Shown in pieces: positions 63,610 to 64,000 of a DNA stretch of 64,000 bases. Under the pieces are notes generated by a model, which was not told the origin of the DNA, did not search any database, and saw only the letters and a program-made list of their open reading frames with translations. The translations under genes were made by a program, and so were the position numbers. The stretch is taken from contig CAZRRJ010000002.1 of the NCBI GenBank assembly GCA_964602515.1, positions 434,001-498,000 on the forward strand, in the 5' to 3' direction. The first letter of the stretch is position 1. Each line of letters begins with the position of its first letter. Source of the DNA: Carboxylicivirga sp964602515 (GTDB lineage: Bacteria > Bacteroidota > Bacteroidia > Bacteroidales > Marinilabiliaceae).

Positions 63610-64000
63610 CTATGCGCCCCAATTGGAACGATCCAGGCTCCTGTATTGCACGGCTTCAGCCACATGGTTTGCTTGTATTGTTTTCACTCCTTCTAAATCT
63701 GCAATGGTACGCGATACCTTAAGAATACGATCATAAGCCCTTGCCGACAGATCCAAACGCTCCATAGCGGTCTTTAAAATTTGCATGCCGGCATCATCGG
63801 GAGTAGCATATTTTGCCAGTTGCCGACTGCTCATTTGGGCATTACAATGCACTTGTTCATTATCCTCAAAGCGTTGGTTCTGTATTTTACGTGCTTTAAT
63901 CACACGTTCCCTTACAGCAATACTATTCTCTGACGGAGGTGCTTCGGCCAGTTTATTAAATGGAACAGGTACGACTTCAATATGTAAATCAATACGATCG
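63610..64000 (-). CDS. YifB/ComM-type Mg-chelatase-like AAA ATPase, C-terminal part (partial)
   Basis: The frame is open from the stop near 63610 to the right edge, giving about 130 residues: RIDLHIEVVPVPFNKLAEAP, VRERVIKARKIQNQRF, and the terminal LDLSARAYDRILKVSRTIAD with AVQYRSLDRSNW. These are the C-terminal segments of YifB/ComM hexameric helicases, which promote branch migration in DNA uptake or repair. The N-terminal ATPase lies beyond the window, so the start is not seen. Confidence 0.9.
   Translation of the reverse strand, partial: DRIDLHIEVVPVPFNKLAEAPPSENSIAVRERVIKARKIQNQRFEDNEQVHCNAQMSSRQLAKYATPDDAGMQILKTAMERLDLSARAYDRILKVSRTIADLEGVKTIQANHVAEAVQYRSLDRSNWGA

Overview
The window reads as a chromosomal segment of a Bacteroidota bacterium, most likely class Bacteroidia and near the marine Marinilabiliales (the rank below phylum is inferred). 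Phylum markers seen directly are an ECF sigma factor beside a FecR-type anti-sigma factor, a type IX secretion (T9SS) sorting domain, a CarboxypepD-type TonB receptor, DUF4290 and DUF5723 proteins, MurA with Asp at the fosfomycin-target position, and repeated Bacteroidota -7 promoter boxes (TAnnTTTG).

Layout. 1-19.5 kb: the edge of a glycan-use locus (anti-sigma and sigma genes, GH29 fucosidase), a T9SS cargo gene, a UvrD/PcrA helicase, a DUF4290-murA pair, two thioredoxin-fold proteins of which one lacks its cysteines, grpE-dnaJ, a lipoprotein/DUF5723 pair, a TIM-barrel lipoprotein and a GH20 hexosaminidase. 19.5-28 kb: ung, then an AT-rich accessory island. It holds a 145-bp MITE with an 11-bp target duplication, two ~367-bp direct repeats each carrying the same 48-codon membrane-peptide ORF on the minus strand, an AbiE module with intact antitoxin and internally deleted toxin, a decayed GHKL ATPase, a CPCC protein and a complete Hachiman (hamA-hamB) anti-phage system. 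The units are bounded by GTTAG motifs and short direct repeats, like a cassette array.

28-38 kb: a phosphate region with a TonB receptor plus surface lipoprotein, a PiT-type phosphate transporter with a PhoU-like tail, and a PhoR/PhoB-like two-component system. The receptor and transporter promoters carry repeats with 11-bp period at the same distance (20 nt) from their -7 boxes, which suggests one PhoB-type regulon. 38-48.4 kb: housekeeping genes purE, hpt, adk, obg, a membrane-anchored MutS homologue, topoisomerase IV (parE, parC) and aroK.

48.4-60.5 kb: a near-complete heme pathway on one strand (hemA, hemC, hemD, hemB, hemL, hemE, hemN, then hemH, hemG and a histidine-bearing membrane protein), interrupted by one gene on the opposite strand. 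60.7-64 kb: a second OmpR/histidine-kinase pair, inorganic pyrophosphatase and the C-terminal part of a YifB/ComM ATPase that runs off the window. No tRNA, rRNA or CRISPR array was recognised.
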